A stretch of DNA of 64,000 bases from Purpureocillium takamizusanense (taxonomy: Eukaryota > Ascomycota > Sordariomycetes > Hypocreales > Ophiocordycipitaceae): assembly GCF_022605165.1 (NCBI RefSeq), contig NC_063072.1, positions 372,001 to 436,000 of the forward strand, given 5' to 3'. A program made the translations under genes and the position numbers. Positions 1 to 11,614 of the stretch are shown in pieces; within the stretch, counting starts at the first letter, position 1, and every line of letters starts with the position of its first letter. The notes beneath the pieces were generated by a model. It saw only the letters and a program-made list of their open reading frames with translations, was not told the origin of the DNA and did not search any database.

Positions 1-2800
1 CTTAATGTTATTAAGGACGAACCTAAGATTTAAAGGTATAAAGCTACGCTATATTAGGCTAAGATTAAGAACTTTAATATAAGTAAAGAGATATAAGTCT
101 ATAATATTTATAGCTTATATCCTAGTACTAGTACTAACGTTAAGAATGCGATATTAGTATAGCTTAAATAGTACGAGAAAAAGGCAATTATCTAAAGCTA
201 GAAAACAAATATAATATAAGATATTAAGCCGCTTATAGACATACCTAAGAAATAGTAGATTATATTATTTTTCGATATATTAAATAAATAGCGTTTTATA
301 TAAAAGTAATATAATATATAGATATATAATAAGGAAATATATTATTCTTTTTAAGAGGTAAATAAAGATTAAATAATAAAAACTAGGCATTAAATATAGA
401 AGTAATATATACTGCAATACGCTATATATTAGTAATAAGACGATTAAAGAATACGCGATATTAATAGTCCCTTAATAGGCTAACTATTTATTACTAACCC
501 TCTTATATATTACCTATATATTAAATAGTAGGCATCGCTTTAGCTACTATAAATAGGACTTTAGATATTTAAAGAATCGCTTTTAAGTTTAATTATTAAT
601 AAAATTATATATAGGAATAAGTTATTAAGATAAATAGGCATAATAAAATAGCTAAAGATAGATACGGTATAGGCTAATATAAAACTAGTCGAATATTATA
701 AGTAAATATATATACTTAATAAATAGTTACTCTATTAGCTAGCTAGCTACTAGGCGTAATTAATTTATATATATATATATATTATAGGTCCTAAAGGATA
801 ATAAACGAGCTTTAAGTCTTTACTATACGAGCGTCCTAATTTACCTTAATGCTTATATTATAGTACTATTTCCTACTAATAAGCTATATTAATTATTTCC
901 TAAGCTTTACGCTATATATAGTCTATATATAGTTTTTAAATAATCGAGGCTTATTAAGAAGTCTCTTAAATACTTATATAAGGGATAGTAATAAATAAAT
1001 ATAGTATAAGGCTCTTTATACTATAAGTAAACCTTCTTAATATAATCTATTATATATAATATATAATTAAAGGTATATATATAGTCTATATAAGATAGCT
1101 ATTTATTTTTAATAGAGTAGATATACTATATTTTCCTTAAAACTAAGGGAATCTCTTTTAGTTTTAATATAAAATCTACTTTAAAAGAAGTTACTTAATT
1201 ATTATTACCTTTATACCGTAGTATAAATAGCTATAGCGGGCATACTTTATAATATATAGCTAAATAGACTATTAAGTTAATATTATAAACTTTAAAATCT
1301 ATAATATCTTTTAGACTTATATTTATATTAAAGTTATATAGGAGGGCTTAAAATTAAGTCTATTCCTAAAGGTAATACTAGATTAATAGCTTAATACGCT
1401 CTTTAATCGCTATATTACTTAATTGCCTTTTTAATTTAGTATTATATATATAATAATAATACTTATTTTAAAATACCTTTATTATATCGTCTTAAAAGGT
1501 CTTTTTAGTATTTTTAAGATCCTTTTATAATTAATTATATTTACTTAATCTCCTTAAATATATATATAATAAAGCTATATTCTTACTATATCTATATAGC
1601 TATATATTTAACTTATATTATAAGGCTAACTATAATTAAGTTACGCTTAAGTTTATTTAACTTAATTTTAAGAATCTTTTTAAGTACTTTTAGGTTATAT
1701 CGGATATTTATATAAGTAAAAGTATATATTAAGCTATTAATATATAAATCCCTCTCTAGGAATATATCTTATATATTAAAACTAACTTAATAGTTTAGGT
1801 ATATATTTATTAAATAGCTAATTAATAAGTTATATTTTATAACTTAGTCTATAATAAGATTAAGCATAACTATAAGTAAGGTATTTATATTATTATAATA
1901 TAGGTAATATAATATTTACTTTTATTTTAATCGTAAATTAAATCTAACCCTAACCCTATATACTCCTTTAGTCTTTAATTATATAGGTAGCTACTTTTAG
2001 CTATAGGGCGGCGTTATTTAGACGTCGATTTAACTAAAGGGGTAGGATATTATTGCCGTAATAAAAGGCATAGCGGAAGATAGCGCTTAAGACGCTAGCG
2101 TTAGTATACTAATAGGACTAGGGCCCCAGGGGGGGGGGGGGGGGGGAAGGGGCAGGCGCCCTAGCGGTTATAGCTACTAAAGGCAGTATTAAAAGGAGCT
2201 ATTTTTAATAACTAGAACTAAGATACTTAACTTTATTATATAATCTTTTTAAGTCTAAGGCTTAAATATAAGAGATATAGCTAATATATAAGATATAAAG
2301 TAATTAAATATCTATAAGATATTTCGCTTTTTTATTATCTTACTTATAGCTTTAATATTAAATATTATTATTATAAACGATATTATTATATATATCTCTA
2401 TAATAGAGAATAGTTTACTTAAATAAATATACTTTTTTATAAAAAAGGGAATAAATATTTTTAGTTAAAGATAAGATAAAGCTTATTAAACTACCGCTTT
2501 TAAATAAACTTATTTAGTCTTATAAAATATCTCTTATTTAAGTCCTATTAGCTAAGACTAGAATTATATAGCTTATAGTAATAAAGATCTTTTTACCTTA
2601 ATAAAGCGCGTATATTAGAATCGATATAAGCATTTATAGGGGTATAAATCGGCTATAGATGACTATACTATATAGCCTAGTTTCTCTTTATGATCTACTT
2701 ATAATAGCTAAGTAAAGACGAAGTATCTTATTAATATAGCCGTTAAGATATATAGCGCTCGTTAAAGAAGCATATAGTAGAGATAGCTTGCCTATTCTAA
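1..2800. repeat. AT-rich RIP-like block, probably subtelomeric
   Basis: About 2.8 kb of very TA-rich sequence in which CA and TG dinucleotides are scarce and TA is greatly over-represented, the composition left by repeat-induced point mutation. No reading frame of useful length survives on either strand. A short telomere-type repeat (CTAACCCTAACCCTA) lies at 1943-1957 and a run of 18 G at 2129-2146. The original element cannot be identified by eye. A RIPped transposon or telomere-linked repeat at a contig or chromosome end is the likeliest reading. Confidence 0.75.
1943..1957 (-). repeat. short interstitial telomere-type repeat
   Basis: CTAACCCTAACCCTA, two and a half units of the fungal telomere repeat TTAGGG read on the minus strand. 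It sits inside the AT-rich block. The array is too short to be a functional telomere and may be a relic of chromosome-end turnover. Confidence 0.6.
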
Positions 2801-3527
2801 TAGCGTCTAATTCTTTCTATAGGGCCGCTAACTTATCTGTGTAAGTACCGAGTAGACATAGGAGAGCACTAAGAACCGAAGCGGTAGAGTCGCTGCCCGA
2901 CACGACCGCCAGTTCGCAATCAAGAAGCAAACTCTAACCTCTTATGCCCGACACCTCCGCACTCGCGTAGTCATCTTCCAGGAGATAGCTAAAGAGGTCG
3001 TGACCCGAGGTTAAACTCTTCAGTACGTATCAGCCCGATATTTGCGGGCTATTTAAAGACTACCTACTTACCTTCTTTCTTTCCTCTACTTCTTCGATAC
3101 ACCACTACATCCAGTCTTTCACCGTAGATCGGAAAAAGGGCAGGTTGCGAAAGAGTATTGTTGCCCAAGGCGCCCATAGCATCAGTCCCCTAAGGTACTT
3201 ATTGGACCTAAGCTATGTGAACGCGCTGTGTGTTGAGCCTTACTGTAGCATATTAAAAGATCTTCCGAAAGCAAACAAGCCTATTGCCTCAAAAGTCATC
3301 CGATGTAGGAGCTCAGTAATCTCCACCGCTTGCCCCACGGTAGATAAAAGACAACAAAGGAGCTATTCGCAGCATTGCCGAACATCGCCTTCATGTACCA
3401 ACATAGCTACACAGACTTGTTAGCAGACGCTCGTAGATATATATGAGTTTATAGCATAGCTTACCAGTAGGGCTAAAGGCCTTCTGCCAAACCCGTTTCT
3501 ATCGCTGGTGAAAGGTCCTATCCCTTA
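2801..3527. other. transition region, possible LTR-like relic
   Basis: Base composition returns to normal here. A TATTTAAA motif near 3050 is followed by a pyrimidine-rich stretch (about 3060-3125), resembling the promoter side of a fungal LTR. I could not find matching terminal repeats or any polymerase remnant, so the LTR reading is weak. No convincing gene. Confidence 0.25.
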
Positions 3528-4074
3528 TCATGAGCAGAGACTGGCTTGGGTGATGCAGGTCAAAAGAGGGGCCTCGGTCATATTTGGCAACGCCTCGGAT
3601 AGCGTTGGGATCATTGACCGATATCTCACGAGGCCCTCAACGCGGTCATTTAGCCTTTGGGTCAAGCGGCTGAAAACAACAAGAACATACTGATGCGAAC
3701 GAAGCGCCGTGAATCTTGTGCATTTTTTGCACTTCAAGATGCCATTTGCGGTCCACGGCCGCGACCTTGATCCATCTTGATATACTCAGTCTCGCGGATA
3801 TGCGTCCTGGAAAGTTTCTCAATGGATGTTTGAGCAGGCGATATGCCGCAATCGACGCACATAGCGACGAGACGTAGCACGAGCAAACTTGAATGACCAC
3901 GACAGCAATGCTGTTGAGACTCGCAGCCAAACACGACAATACGAGGACAAGCGGTGCAGTGCCGAAACAATGGAACAGGATTGGCGCGTGTTTGTCCCAT
4001 TCTCCTCGTACGAATATCGCATAATGAGATAGAACGCCTGCAAACGAGCTGAGAGCGAGGACACCTGAGGACAT
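3528..4074 (-). pseudogene. truncated cytochrome P450, N-terminal fragment
   Basis: From an ATG at 4074 the minus strand encodes three hydrophobic segments followed by the P450 membrane-proximal signature: a HPLRNFPG proline hinge, then a basic stretch and a WHLEVQKMHKIHG segment matching the helix-A entry of fungal CYPs. Multiple N-terminal membrane segments are typical of some secondary-metabolism CYPs. The frame breaks after residue ~128, with a possible donor at 3690 (GTATGT). A second frame down to 3528 resembles the next P450 segment only weakly. No I-helix, ExxR or heme-Cys region exists downstream, because the sequence runs into the RIP-like block. I read it as a gene cut off by the repeat. 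That it is a P450 is fairly sure; its substrate is unknown. Confidence 0.6.
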
Positions 4075-4152
4075 CTTGGGATACGTCGCTTGACCCGACT
4101 TCCGCGTAGACGGGGCGGCCAATGTTAGATCCAAAGGCCACTGCCGGTACAA

Positions 4153-5982
4153 ATGAAGCCCGATTCCAGGGAGGTGGGTGGTATTGACGTTGCCCTCTTG
4201 ACCGGGTACGTGTCACAACGCAATCTGCATTGATGCCTCAGCCACAGGCAGTTTTTTCTGTTTCAGTGCCCTTACAGTGGCGATGCACAAGAGTTTATCG
4301 CTCTGCATTGTGCTGCGTGTTGTCTCGGCTGTTCCCGTTTGTGGCTGCGGAACAAGCACGGCGCAGTCTGCGCTGGGGGCTATCAGGGTTTGGGAAGCCC
4401 ATTACCACGGCTTGGATCGCCATTTTGGCATTGAGACCGCAGATTGGATGCTTTTTCGAGGACAGTGACTGGAGAGATGCGCAAATTTCGACCGTACAAT
4501 ATATGCACCTCCTGTTGGAAGCCACCATCGTCACTTACTGCAATATGCGAAAGTACGACAAGAGCCACAGGGTCGCGATTGCCGATGTGTCTCCATTACA
4601 CGGAAGTTTGGATCATACAGGCGACTTCAGCTGACCACACTTCGTACATATGCGTGTTCTTCGAGCGCCCCCAAACCGTTATATTGATCTCCATCTCGAG
4701 CCGCGAGCACCGTCGACCTACGGCCCCGGGGTGTGAAGGCCGGTGTAATGGGAGAATGATACTTCGACCCGAAGCATCAAGCGCCAGGCAAGCTGCACAT
4801 ATTACTCAATCACCTCTGCGTGGCTGATGCTGAAGCCTGCACGTGTACTAGAGGGAACCCCGTCGACATTGAACGTGTCCGCCCCTGGTTCTTGGGCACT
4901 CGATGAATCGCAGGAGGCCTATGAGGTGTAAGTAGCGGTAGCCAGCGGTAGCCAAGAAAACTGAAGGTGAAAGAAACCGCAGGCACAAGTCAGCTCACAG
5001 GTCATGTCTAAGGCTGAAGGAGGGTGCCGGTGTGACTTTGCCTGCACCGCCAAGAACATGAAGCTAATCGACACGCTTCATGTTCTGGAATCGGACCCTT
5101 CGCTAGAGACAATATAGCCTGCGCTATTGTGACCGAATGGCACTATGCAGCACGTGTGGATCGGAGTCCTGGGTTCGCACCCAATTCGTTATACCAGTAC
5201 GAATAGATAGGAAGCTCGTTGGGCGCCGATGACTTTATATTTAGCAGCAGATGACTTGCCACCGCCCGGCATGCCATCAAGCGTATTACTCCCCCCCACT
5301 ACCGAAGTGTCTCGTCTACTGGAGAGTTGACCGTCTCTGTCGTCGGAGTTACGCACGTCGTGCATTAGACCGACGGCTGCGTCGCCGTTGAGATCCGGTA
5401 GTTGGGCAGTGCAACCAACTCCGCCCTGGTTAGGCTTGCTCTCTGCCTCGCCGCAATCCCCGCATCAATTGCGTGTAGTCTTAATCTGGAGGCGCTTCGC
5501 CTCAGATAGACCATTCCGCCTAGACACCCGACGCAAAAAACGTCCAAGACGATTCGTTGTACCAGCTGGCGCGGTGGAGTTGTCGCTGTAATCAGTCCTC
5601 GGATGGCGCGGGGGATATGGAATCAGCATGTAAGCTGTCCGAAACTATGCTTAAACCTTCCACCGCTGTTCAACAGCCACGAGCGTCGTGCTCAAACCGA
5701 AATGGTGCTTTTCTTAGTTGTGAGGGTGATCATGGAAATGCCATCAAAAGTGCTGTGCAGAATATCCTAAAAAGCTGCAGCTCCCCGCCAACCTTCACAT
5801 GCGATCTGCAACGCTGATACAACATTCCTCGGCCGGAACGTCCCTGGGCCCAGCCAATATCACTGCTCAACGTGTTTCACTCGACCTCTTCTGCAAGCAC
5901 TGACCCCACATTCCCACCCGTTGTATCGGCTCCGCGCGAGCCAAGGCCAACGGCATTCTCGAGACTCGAGCGAGTATCAAGA
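4153..5982. other. gene-poor stretch upstream of the GMC gene
   Basis: About 1.8 kb without a recognisable gene. Reading frames here are short, overlap on both strands and show no domain motif. A GGGTTCGCACCC segment near 5170 recalls a tRNA T-arm, but no D-arm or acceptor stem pairs with it. The right part presumably carries the promoter of the oxidoreductase gene that starts at 5983. Confidence 0.5.
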
Positions 5983-7844
5983 ATGGAATCGTCAACGTTT
6001 GACTTTATAGTGGTGGGCGGTAAATATCCCCCTGCCTCGTCTCCTCGGATCACAGGTAGTTCATCTAACCATGTATTGTCTCACGCGCAGGAGGTCCAGC
6101 GGGATGCGCCGTGGCAGCGGGCGTTGCGAACACCGCCAAGAAGCCCAAAGTGCTGCTCATTGAAGCCGGCGGCGACAACGGCGACAAGACGCTCCGGGTC
6201 GACGGCCAAAGATGGATCACCGTCGCGAACCAGGAGATGAACTGGGGCTACAAGACGACGCCCCAGGAGCACTGCGACGGCCGCGAGCTCGACTACTTCC
6301 GCGGCAAGGGGCTCGGTGGCTCCAGCGCCGTCAACTTTGGCGTCTTCACGGTCGGCGCGCGCGACGACTACGCCGAGTGGGTACGCATCGTCGGCGACGA
6401 CTCGTTTGGCTGGGACAGGATCCAGGGCCGACTGAAGAGGCTCGAGACGTTTCACAACGACCTTCCTCGGGACCTGCAGGGCAAATATGCCAGTCCAAGG
6501 GCAGAGGACCATGGCACGTCTGGACCCCTGCACACCGGATATGCTGCAGAGTGCGAGAAGGACCTGCCGCCGATGCTCGATGTTTTCCAGGAAGCTGGCT
6601 TCCATTTGAACCCAGATCACAACTCGGGCAATCCGATCGGCATGTCTATGCTCATCAACTCGTGCGCCAAGGGTCTGCGTTCTACAGGCCAAGACCTGCT
6701 TCAGCCTCGGCCAGAGAACCTCACCGTCATCAGCTCGTCACCCGTGCAACGGATCATTCTGGAAGGAAATAAGGCCGTAGGTGTTGAGTCGAACGGCAAA
6801 CGATGTAAGTTTTTGCCGATGCTTCTGGACAGATGCTTTTAACACGTCGGCTCACATCCTGCAGACCTCGCGTCGAAGGAAGTCATTCTCTCGGCCGGGT
6901 CCTTGGATAGCCCAAAGATTCTCATGCACTCCGGCATCGGCCCCGAAGGACAGCTGCAAGAGTATGGAATACCCGTCGCCAAGCATGCAGCCGCCGTGGG
7001 CCAGGGTCTGCGAGACCACCAATTCTGCCCGCTCGCCTTCACTCGCGTGGAGGGCGACACCGACCGCGCCGAGTTCTACGGGGACCAAAAGGTCATGGAT
7101 GGCGCAATGGAGCAATGGAAGAAGGACCAGACGGGCCCCTGGTCCAAGTTTGCCTGTCAGCTAGGAGTCGGCTACTTCAAGCTGGACAAGCTCACGGCGT
7201 CGGACGAGTTCAAGGCGCTCCCGGCCGAGGAGCAGGCCTTTCTAACCAAGGAGACGATTCCTCACTGGGAGATCATCACGCACGCTCCGATCCATTGGTT
7301 CTCGCCCGACTTTCCCCAAGACTGCCTCAACGCGTCCGCCTTCATCGTGTTTTACTACAACGCCCAGGCTCGGGGAGAGGTGACGCTGCAGTCCAAAGAC
7401 CCCAACGTGCCGCTCAAGATGGACCCCAAGTTCCTCGCGACGCCGTTTGACCGGCGCGTGGCCATTGAGGCGCTCCGCGAGGCCCTGCGGGTGGCCAAGC
7501 AGGACAGCTACGCCAAGAACAGCGTGGCTATGATCGCGGGGCCGAAGAGCGACTCGGACGAGGACCTGTTGGCGCACTGGAGACAGACCATCTCGTCCAG
7601 CTGGCACATGACGGGCACGATCAAGATGGGCAAGGGCGGGGACGCCGACGCTGCTGTGGACGCTGACTTCCGGTTCATCGGCATTGATAACCTCCGGGTG
7701 GCGGACATGAGTGTGGTTCCTGTCCTGCCCAGCGGCCACACCCAAGCTGTTGCCTACCTCACGGGCGTGACTTGTGCGGAGAAGATTGTTGAAGAGTATG
7801 GGCTCGCCTGGGCGGGCAATGAGGTGACTACGAAGAAGATGTAG
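5983..7844 (+). CDS. GMC-family FAD-dependent oxidoreductase
   Basis: Three exons: 5983-6019, 6091-6804 and 6865-7844, giving about 576 aa. Joining exons 1 and 2 recreates the FAD-binding glycine motif VVGGGPAGCAVA at the extreme N-terminus. Further GMC hallmarks are LLIEAGGD, the signature region GLGGSSAVNFG, and SAGSLDSPKILMHSGIG. The C-terminal catalytic pair is in SSSWHMTGT (His) and LPSGHTQAV (second His). Length fits the family (aryl-alcohol, choline, glucose or methanol oxidases and relatives). There is no signal peptide, so it is probably cytosolic. Substrate cannot be read from sequence. It lies among accessory oxidative and ligase genes, so a role in secondary metabolism or detoxification is plausible. 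Both introns have GTAAxT donors and CAG acceptors. Confidence 0.9.
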
Positions 7845-8909
7845 TCGGTGTAGTACAGAACAGTGGCGTACAGTATACGTTGATGCAAAGAGGTGAGGAT
7901 GAGCCAGCGCGGGAGTAGTACAGCCAAATAGTTGATACTGAAAATTGAAGACCTTGCGAATTCGCGGGCACACGGCCGTCGGTTACACATTCCGCCTTTG
8001 ACAAGTCCCGAGCACTGAATTTGATGGGCATGCCTGTGTGGCTGGACCCTGTACGAAGTAGCCCGTGGTAGCGTCTCATATGCACATGCAGTGACGTCTG
8101 GTAGCAGAACCACCCCGTCTTTCCGCCTCTAGGGTCCAAATACGCAATACAAAAAGCAAAGATAAACAAATGTTATTAACGAGCCATCTCAGCTCGCCTC
8201 GGCCTCTCGCACTATCTGGTGTAATGAGGTGAGACGGCTCGCGCGTGTGACCAAAAGTGCAGCTCACGCAGTTCGTTGAATCAAGGGTTCAGGCATGGTA
8301 TCTCGTTGACTGGTGTACTGTAAAAGTCATGAACTCTTTATTAATCCATGCTGAAAGACATCTCAACGGTTCACTAATTAGGCACTGCGTATGGCGGTCG
8401 CCGCGAAGAAAGCATGGCATTCGAGGTCGAGGCCCCAAACCTTTAAGATTCGGTGCAAGCAAGCATTCCGAGCCGGGTGGCGAACAGGTAACGGCCCCCA
8501 GGCCAGTAGTACATAAGCTCAAGTAAACAGTCTCTTATCTCAGTGCAATGCCTGCCAGTGGATAACTTGCACGAACTCCCACAGCCCCAAGCCCACCCGG
8601 AGCATGCCACGGGATAGCGCCCCACGTCGCTGTCTATGCTTCCGCCCGAAACAAAGTCTCAGTCGAGGGATTTCGCTGCTCGGTGACACTTAGCCGAGCC
8701 AACCGCCGTCGTCTCATATTGTTTGTGTCTTCATTGTCTCGAACAGGTTACTATAGGTTGTGCAAAAGTTCGTAGCAGTGATATAATAGAGTGCCCTCAT
8801 TGCTCGTTTTGCCGATATTTTCACTTAACCCTCATCTCTGGCCAATACCTCACTATAAGTCTGCCCGCCACATTCAATTCCAAAACTCATCGCTACGACT
8901 CCGCTCAAC
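7845..8909. other. intergenic, nothing recognised
   Basis: About 1.06 kb between the oxidoreductase stop codon and the start of a small secreted-peptide gene. Frames are short and overlap on both strands. I see no RNA gene and no repeat. The last ~150 bases probably hold the secreted-peptide promoter. Confidence 0.5.
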
Positions 8910-9180
8910 ATGAATATTTCCGCGGTCATCTCTTTTCTTGCCCTTGCTGGCCTCAGCCTTGCCTCCCCCACGGGGCAGCAGGAGAAGCGCGCCACTTGTG
9001 CGACATGTCGGCAAGGATGTCTTCGTACTGACACGGGCGAATGCTATCCAAACTGGCCTCAGTCGGTTTGCGACATCTACCTCAGTGTAAGACGCCATTG
9101 CTCACATGGAGCACCAAACAGAGGCCCTTGGCTTGCTAATCGGTTGTCGCGTATAGCAAGGCTGGCAGTGGTGCCCATAA
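8910..9180 (+). CDS. small six-cysteine secreted peptide with Kex2-type site
   Basis: Two exons, 8910-9086 and 9157-9180, joined in phase 0. The 70-nt intron has a GTAAGA donor, a GCTAAT branch site and a TAG acceptor. The product is 66 aa: a signal peptide (about residues 1-19, ending ASP), a short pro-segment ending in the dibasic pair KR (residues 26-27), then a ~39-residue mature peptide. Its six cysteines are at 30, 33, 37, 45, 54 and 65, and it ends QWCP. An even cysteine count and a KR site fit a secreted, disulfide-bonded peptide such as an effector or antimicrobial. I do not recognise the family. Reading through without splicing gives a longer but cysteine-poor tail. The spliced model is preferred because it adds the sixth cysteine. 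Confidence 0.65.
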
Positions 9181-9606
9181 TCGTGCATACTGGCAATATG
9201 GAAAGTTTATGTTGGAGACGATGGGTGACAACGACATTGACGTTGTCCATCGATTCAGCCGACGAGAACATGGGCTCAGGACGGGGCGATACCCAATCGA
9301 CTTATTCTTGGTCTACCTAGACTCTGTAGACGGAAAGAAAGGTCCATTTTAAGTCTCAGAAGGCTTAACGTGACTGGATTCCATACAGCCCATTTCGTGT
9401 CATTTTTTCCGTCATTGACAGTCCCTCAAGCCGACATGGATCAATGCAAGCAGGGTGTTCCGATGCGACTGCGCAGAGTCGCGGCTCAGGGCCAGATGTA
9501 TTATATTAGTTCCACGGCTACTGCCGCTGACAGGCCCGCGAAGGACATTTTGTATTTGTTGTTGGGTAAGTCTACTGAAAATCGGCAGTGTGTCTGTTAG
9601 AGTAAA
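9181..9606. other. 3' region of the small peptide gene; possible relic exons
   Basis: Frames of 60-76 codons are present on the plus strand (for example 9370-9600) but none can be spliced in phase to the upstream peptide gene, and none shows a motif I know. They may be untranslated sequence or a relic. Confidence 0.3.
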
Positions 9607-11614
9607 CTACGCACACGACTGCCTACAGTAGTCTGACATATGCGTCGTTGCCCCTACTGGTATAGGAGGGTGGTCTAAAGCCTCTACACCCGGACTTGGG
9701 TCATCGGCTCTCCAGAAGTCTTTGACTCCGAAAAATTGCTCCAGGATGTCTCGTTTCCTTGGCTTCAGCGATACGGTTCGCGGTATCTGCTCTCCGTCTT
9801 GTACGATGCGTAGGAGACATGGGAGCATGTACGGGGGTAACGTCTCCGATAAATCGGCTCTGATGCGAGTCAATGATACCTCTGCTCGAGGCAAAATCCT
9901 GCTGCTCAGGCAAATGAGAGCTCCACAGAGGTGTCTTGCCTCTTGGTCAGGGACTCCAAGAATATATGCTTCAGAGACATATGGGAGAGCCGTCAGCGCA
10001 CCCTCAACCTCCAGGGCTGGTATTTTACAATGGTGAAAGCGTATATCTACAAACTCGGTCAGAAATTCTGGCAACTGCATGTCACAATTATATATCTGGA
10101 GTCCTTGGAAAACGTACAGTCGGAGTTTGCTCGACCGTCAAATATGAACTCGCCATCGATGATGTGCGCAAGGTCCCCGGTTCGCAAGAAGCCGTTCTCG
10201 TCGAATGCGGCTTTTGTGGCTTCTTCGTCCGCCAGATAACTAGCCAAATACCTGAATTAGCACCTCACCGGACAGCCGCTCGCCGAGTCCTATTGCGTTG
10301 TTACATGATAGGGGCACGTACCGGCTGAGCATGGCCGTATGTTTCACCAGGATTTCGCCATGGTCTTCCTCTGAGAGCTTGACGTCCACTCCTGCCACTG
10401 GGAACCCAAGGGAACACTGGACAGAGCAAATGTGGGGTTAGCCGATGGGTAAGCCGAGGCTTGGGTTGGCCCTATATTCCGTACCTCGTTGTTGACTGAC
10501 TCTCGACAGTCCGTTTGCAGAGCAATAGCTCCAATTTCCGTCGAGGCATAGACACTCACAAAAGGCTTGCCACAGAGGTCTGTCCAGAATTGACGTGTTC
10601 TTCTTGAAACCAAGGCGCCACCTATTGTGATTTTGTCCAGGTTCTTGAAGCCATCGAGGTACTCCTGAAGCTCGCTGTCTGAGATGTGAGACAGCTCGTC
10701 CATATATATCTCTTCTAGCTGTCGAAGCAACCCCGGGGCGAAACACATGTATGTGATACGATGGTTCTTCAGTGTATCCCATATTGCTCTCGCGCCGGCT
10801 CCTTCTTTCAATATGTGGGTTTGCATGCCGCTCAAAACGGGCTGAAGCAGATTTGCTAGGCCCCCCATCCAATTCGGTGGTCGACAGCTGATAGTTGCAC
10901 TGTTGTGCTCAGCCATGCTCTGCAATGCAAGGCATTGCTTAGGCAGCACCGCAGCCTTGGGGATACCGGTCGTGCCCGAGGTAAAGATGACCAGACCAGG
11001 ACTTCGTGGGTCAATCTGTAGAGATTCGCTGATTGAAACGTTGAGGTGATGCAGAGGCGGCGCATCACTGGAAATGAGGACAACGGTAACACATAAGGCC
11101 GAATCCTCAGTCTGCCCCATGCACTTGCCGATGCTGTCGGCTTGGTTGTGATGTGATTGATCGGCTAGCAGGCCGATCGCGTTGGCTTTTAATAGTATGA
11201 CTTGTATCTCGTGCGAACGAGTACCGGAAGCTATCAGCACACATTTTGTTCAGCGCTGTCATTATTGCTGTGTACCAAAAGTACGAGATGTGATGTTTAC
11301 CCACCCAAAGGTATGCAAGCTCCTCCAATGGCCCGGATGGCGAAGAAACCGACGATAAATTCGTACCCGCTGTTAGCCAGAATAATCACATACGGGCGGC
11401 TTTTCTGCACAAGGCCCTCGCTATCCAGCGCTGCCGGTGGCAAACGGGTCCGAAGGAGATTTCGCGTTTGGATAACATCTCCCAGTAGATCTGCGTATGT
11501 TTTGTCGAAGCCGTATCCATCGTGGATCATAGGTTCTGTCGTCCGCCTTACCACTTTGAGTAGCTGGACCAGCATTGGGTCATTCGGGATGATGTTACTT
11601 GCGGTAGAGGCCAT
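9607..11614 (-). CDS. AMP-dependent acyl-CoA synthetase/ligase, 4CL-like (possibly inactivated)
   Basis: Adenylate-forming enzyme of the 4-coumarate:CoA ligase/acyl-CoA synthetase group. Exons on the minus strand are 11614-11305, 11230-10485, 10416-10322, 10251-10118 and about 10053-9607. Landmarks: P-loop-like FTSGTTGIPKAAV, an A5-type YASTEIGAIAL, the hinge region with GFLRTGDL then FIFDGRANSD, and a C-terminal lobe with CKIPALEVEGALTALP and a terminal Lys in TVSLKPRK. Expected size is about 576 aa. Four exon joins are in phase. The last one, between donor 10117 (GTACGT) and acceptor 10054 (GAG), is one base out of register with the C-terminal lobe, so the gene may be frameshifted or use splicing I cannot see. 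Substrate is unknown: fatty, aryl or malonyl-type acids are all possible. The small C-terminal lobe carries the CoA step. Confidence 0.75.

Noticed and set aside
5130..5200. tRNA-like GGGTTCGCACCC segment
   Set aside because: No D-arm consensus, no pairing acceptor stem and no anticodon arm at the right distance.
5557..5817. 87-codon plus-strand frame upstream of the GMC gene
   Set aside because: No signal peptide, no domain motif and no in-phase splice to the oxidoreductase. Composition is unlike neighbouring exons.
9157..9356. Alternative frame after the small-peptide intron that stays open for ~65 codons
   Set aside because: It needs a phase-2 donor in the first exon and none exists. The phase-0 join giving the sixth cysteine is the consistent one.
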